Below, in pieces: positions 63,044 through 64,000 of a DNA stretch of 64,000 bases. The stretch spans positions 3,286,001 to 3,350,000 of the forward strand of contig OZ245717.1 of the NCBI GenBank assembly GCA_965226945.1, written 5' to 3'. Source of the stretch: SYLG01 sp965226945. Its GTDB lineage: Bacteria > Planctomycetota > Planctomycetia > Gemmatales > Gemmataceae. The position numbers were made by a program, and so were the translations under genes. Below the pieces are notes generated by a model, which was not told where the DNA came from, searched no databases, and saw only the letters and a list, made by a program, of their open reading frames with translations. The stretch's first letter is position 1, and each line of letters starts with the position of its first letter.

Positions 63044-64000
63044 ATGAAGTTTTTCGCGATCTCTCTTTTGGGAGCGTTTGGGCTTCTAGCGATCTCAGGT
63101 TGCGGTGGGGAACCTACCACCAAAAAAGGAACGGCTTCCTCCAAGGAAACGGGCAAGGGGGGCGCTTCCAAAGGGCTCATCTGCGTTTCGGTCATGAACC
63201 TGACCAATCCCTTTTTCAAAACGATCGGCGATACGATCACCGCCGAAGCCGCGAAAAAAGGGATGGAAGCGATCGTGGTCAGCGCCGAGATGGACGCGGC
63301 CAAACAAAACAACCAGGTCAAGGACTTCATCGTCAAGAAAGCCACCGCGATTGTCCTTTGCCCCCGCGATGCCATGGCGATCGGACCGGCGATCAAGGAA
63401 GCGCACGAGGCCGGCATTCCCGTGTTTACGGCCGACACCGGCTGCACCGACGCGAAATCGAAGGAATTCGTTGTTTGCCACATCGCGACCGATAACCTCG
63501 AAGGAGGCCGGCAAGCGGCCAAGGCGATGATCGAAGCGGTTGCGGGAAAACCCAGCAAGATTGCCATCCTCGACTACCCCGAGGCCGAGTCTTGCATCAT
63601 GAGGGTCAGGGGCTTTGAGGAAGTTCTGGGCGCGCACAACGCCGCCAACCCCGCCAAGGCGATTCAGATTGTGCGCAAGTTGCCAGGCAATGGGTTGCCT
63701 GAGCCAAGCGCCCGCGCCACGGAAGACATTCTGCAAGCGGTGCCCGATCTGGCGGCCGTGTTTTGCATCAATGATCCCTCGGCGCTCGGTTGCCGCGCGG
63801 CGCTGGAAAAGGCCGCGAAAACCGGCATTTTGATCATCGGCTTCGATGGGCAAAAAGAGGGGAAGGAAGCGATCAAGGCGGGCAAGATCTACGCCGATCC
63901 GATTCAGTTTCCGGAGCAAATTGCCGCCAAGACGGTGGAGCAGATTGTCCGCTATGGCGCCGGGGACAAGATTGAAAAAGAGATCCTGATTCCGACGGGG
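63044..64000 (+). CDS. Sugar-binding lipoprotein of an ABC transporter, 3' end outside window
   Basis: 319 codons, open to the window edge. The signal peptide ends in a lipobox with Cys at 20 (GLLAISGCGG). Then comes a periplasmic-binding-protein type I fold of the ribose/LacI group: NLTNPFFKTIGDTI, IVLCPRDAMAIGPAIKEAHE, GIPVFTADTGC, HIATDNLEGGRQAA and IIGFDGQKEGKEAIK. It should capture a pentose or related sugar for an ABC importer encoded downstream of the window. Confidence 0.88.
   Translation, partial: MKFFAISLLGAFGLLAISGCGGEPTTKKGTASSKETGKGGASKGLICVSVMNLTNPFFKTIGDTITAEAAKKGMEAIVVSAEMDAAKQNNQVKDFIVKKATAIVLCPRDAMAIGPAIKEAHEAGIPVFTADTGCTDAKSKEFVVCHIATDNLEGGRQAAKAMIEAVAGKPSKIAILDYPEAESCIMRVRGFEEVLGAHNAANPAKAIQIVRKLPGNGLPEPSARATEDILQAVPDLAAVFCINDPSALGCRAALEKAAKTGILIIGFDGQKEGKEAIKAGKIYADPIQFPEQIAAKTVEQIVRYGAGDKIEKEILIPTG

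Noticed and set aside
1..64000. tRNA or rRNA genes, including a selC tRNA
   Set aside because: No cloverleaf or rRNA-like stretch was recognised by eye; a covariance search would be needed to be certain.

Overview
The window looks like a chromosomal segment from a member of the Planctomycetota; family or genus cannot be assigned. Pointers are large tandem families of secreted or membrane proteins, BlaR1-like M56 peptidases fused to Cna-B/carboxypeptidase-regulatory-like repeats, a CSPSR sulfatase, squalene-cyclase-like and membrane proteins carrying a CxxCH haem motif, ECF sigma/anti-sigma pairs, and a RAYT transposase with REP-like palindromes. No rRNA, tRNA or CRISPR array was seen.

Layout. 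1-16384: four tandem paralogues of M56 sensor-type proteins; the first is cut by the window edge and the fourth has lost its peptidase domain, leaving a decayed DNA remnant and a new start with a good ribosome binding site. 16478-27101: five consecutive genes that each contain one in-frame TGA followed by uninterrupted coding sequence and a hairpin at a constant 21-nt distance. I read these as selenoprotein genes: one 441-aa protein and four tandem ~745-aa proteins, each a secreted domain, a Cys-Sec site and a WD40-like propeller. Standard gene calling would split each of the four into two ORFs and clip the fifth. 27145-29587 (minus): a secreted protein of unknown function, a likely anti-sigma protein and an ECF sigma factor. 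30136-34026: a four-gene sugar-catabolism operon (Gfo/Idh/MocA dehydrogenase, sugar epimerase/isomerase, ROK kinase, DeoC), followed by a Nudix hydrolase and a zinc alcohol dehydrogenase. This block is bracketed by two arrays of the same GCGCAAAGG-type repeat.

36192-39765: a second ECF sigma factor with an overlapping membrane protein, a small membrane protein and a sulfatase. 40091-46129: five tandem membrane proteins of two subfamilies (order A-B-A-A-B), all ending in a CxxCH haem-binding motif. 46188-49420 (minus): rhodanese, a calpain-like cysteine protease with an EF-hand, and a sialidase-like protein. 49655-54403: a CxxCH/prenyltransferase-like protein, an L7/L12-C-terminal-like membrane protein, thioredoxin reductase, N-acetylglutamate synthase and a flavin reductase. 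54425-55230: RAYT gene with an adjacent perfect 32-bp inverted repeat. 55399-64000: a large secreted glycosidase-like protein, a membrane acyltransferase-like protein, Dps, a LemA/M48 protease pair, an SMR efflux protein and a sugar-binding lipoprotein that runs off the window.

The strongest novelty is the TGA-containing family: five independent in-frame TGAs in one conserved protein context, with a downstream hairpin whose two outer base pairs are swapped in a compensatory way between the single gene and the tandem copies. TGA serves as an ordinary stop in many other genes here (for example at 7579, 31315, 34024 and 46127), so the code is not globally reassigned.
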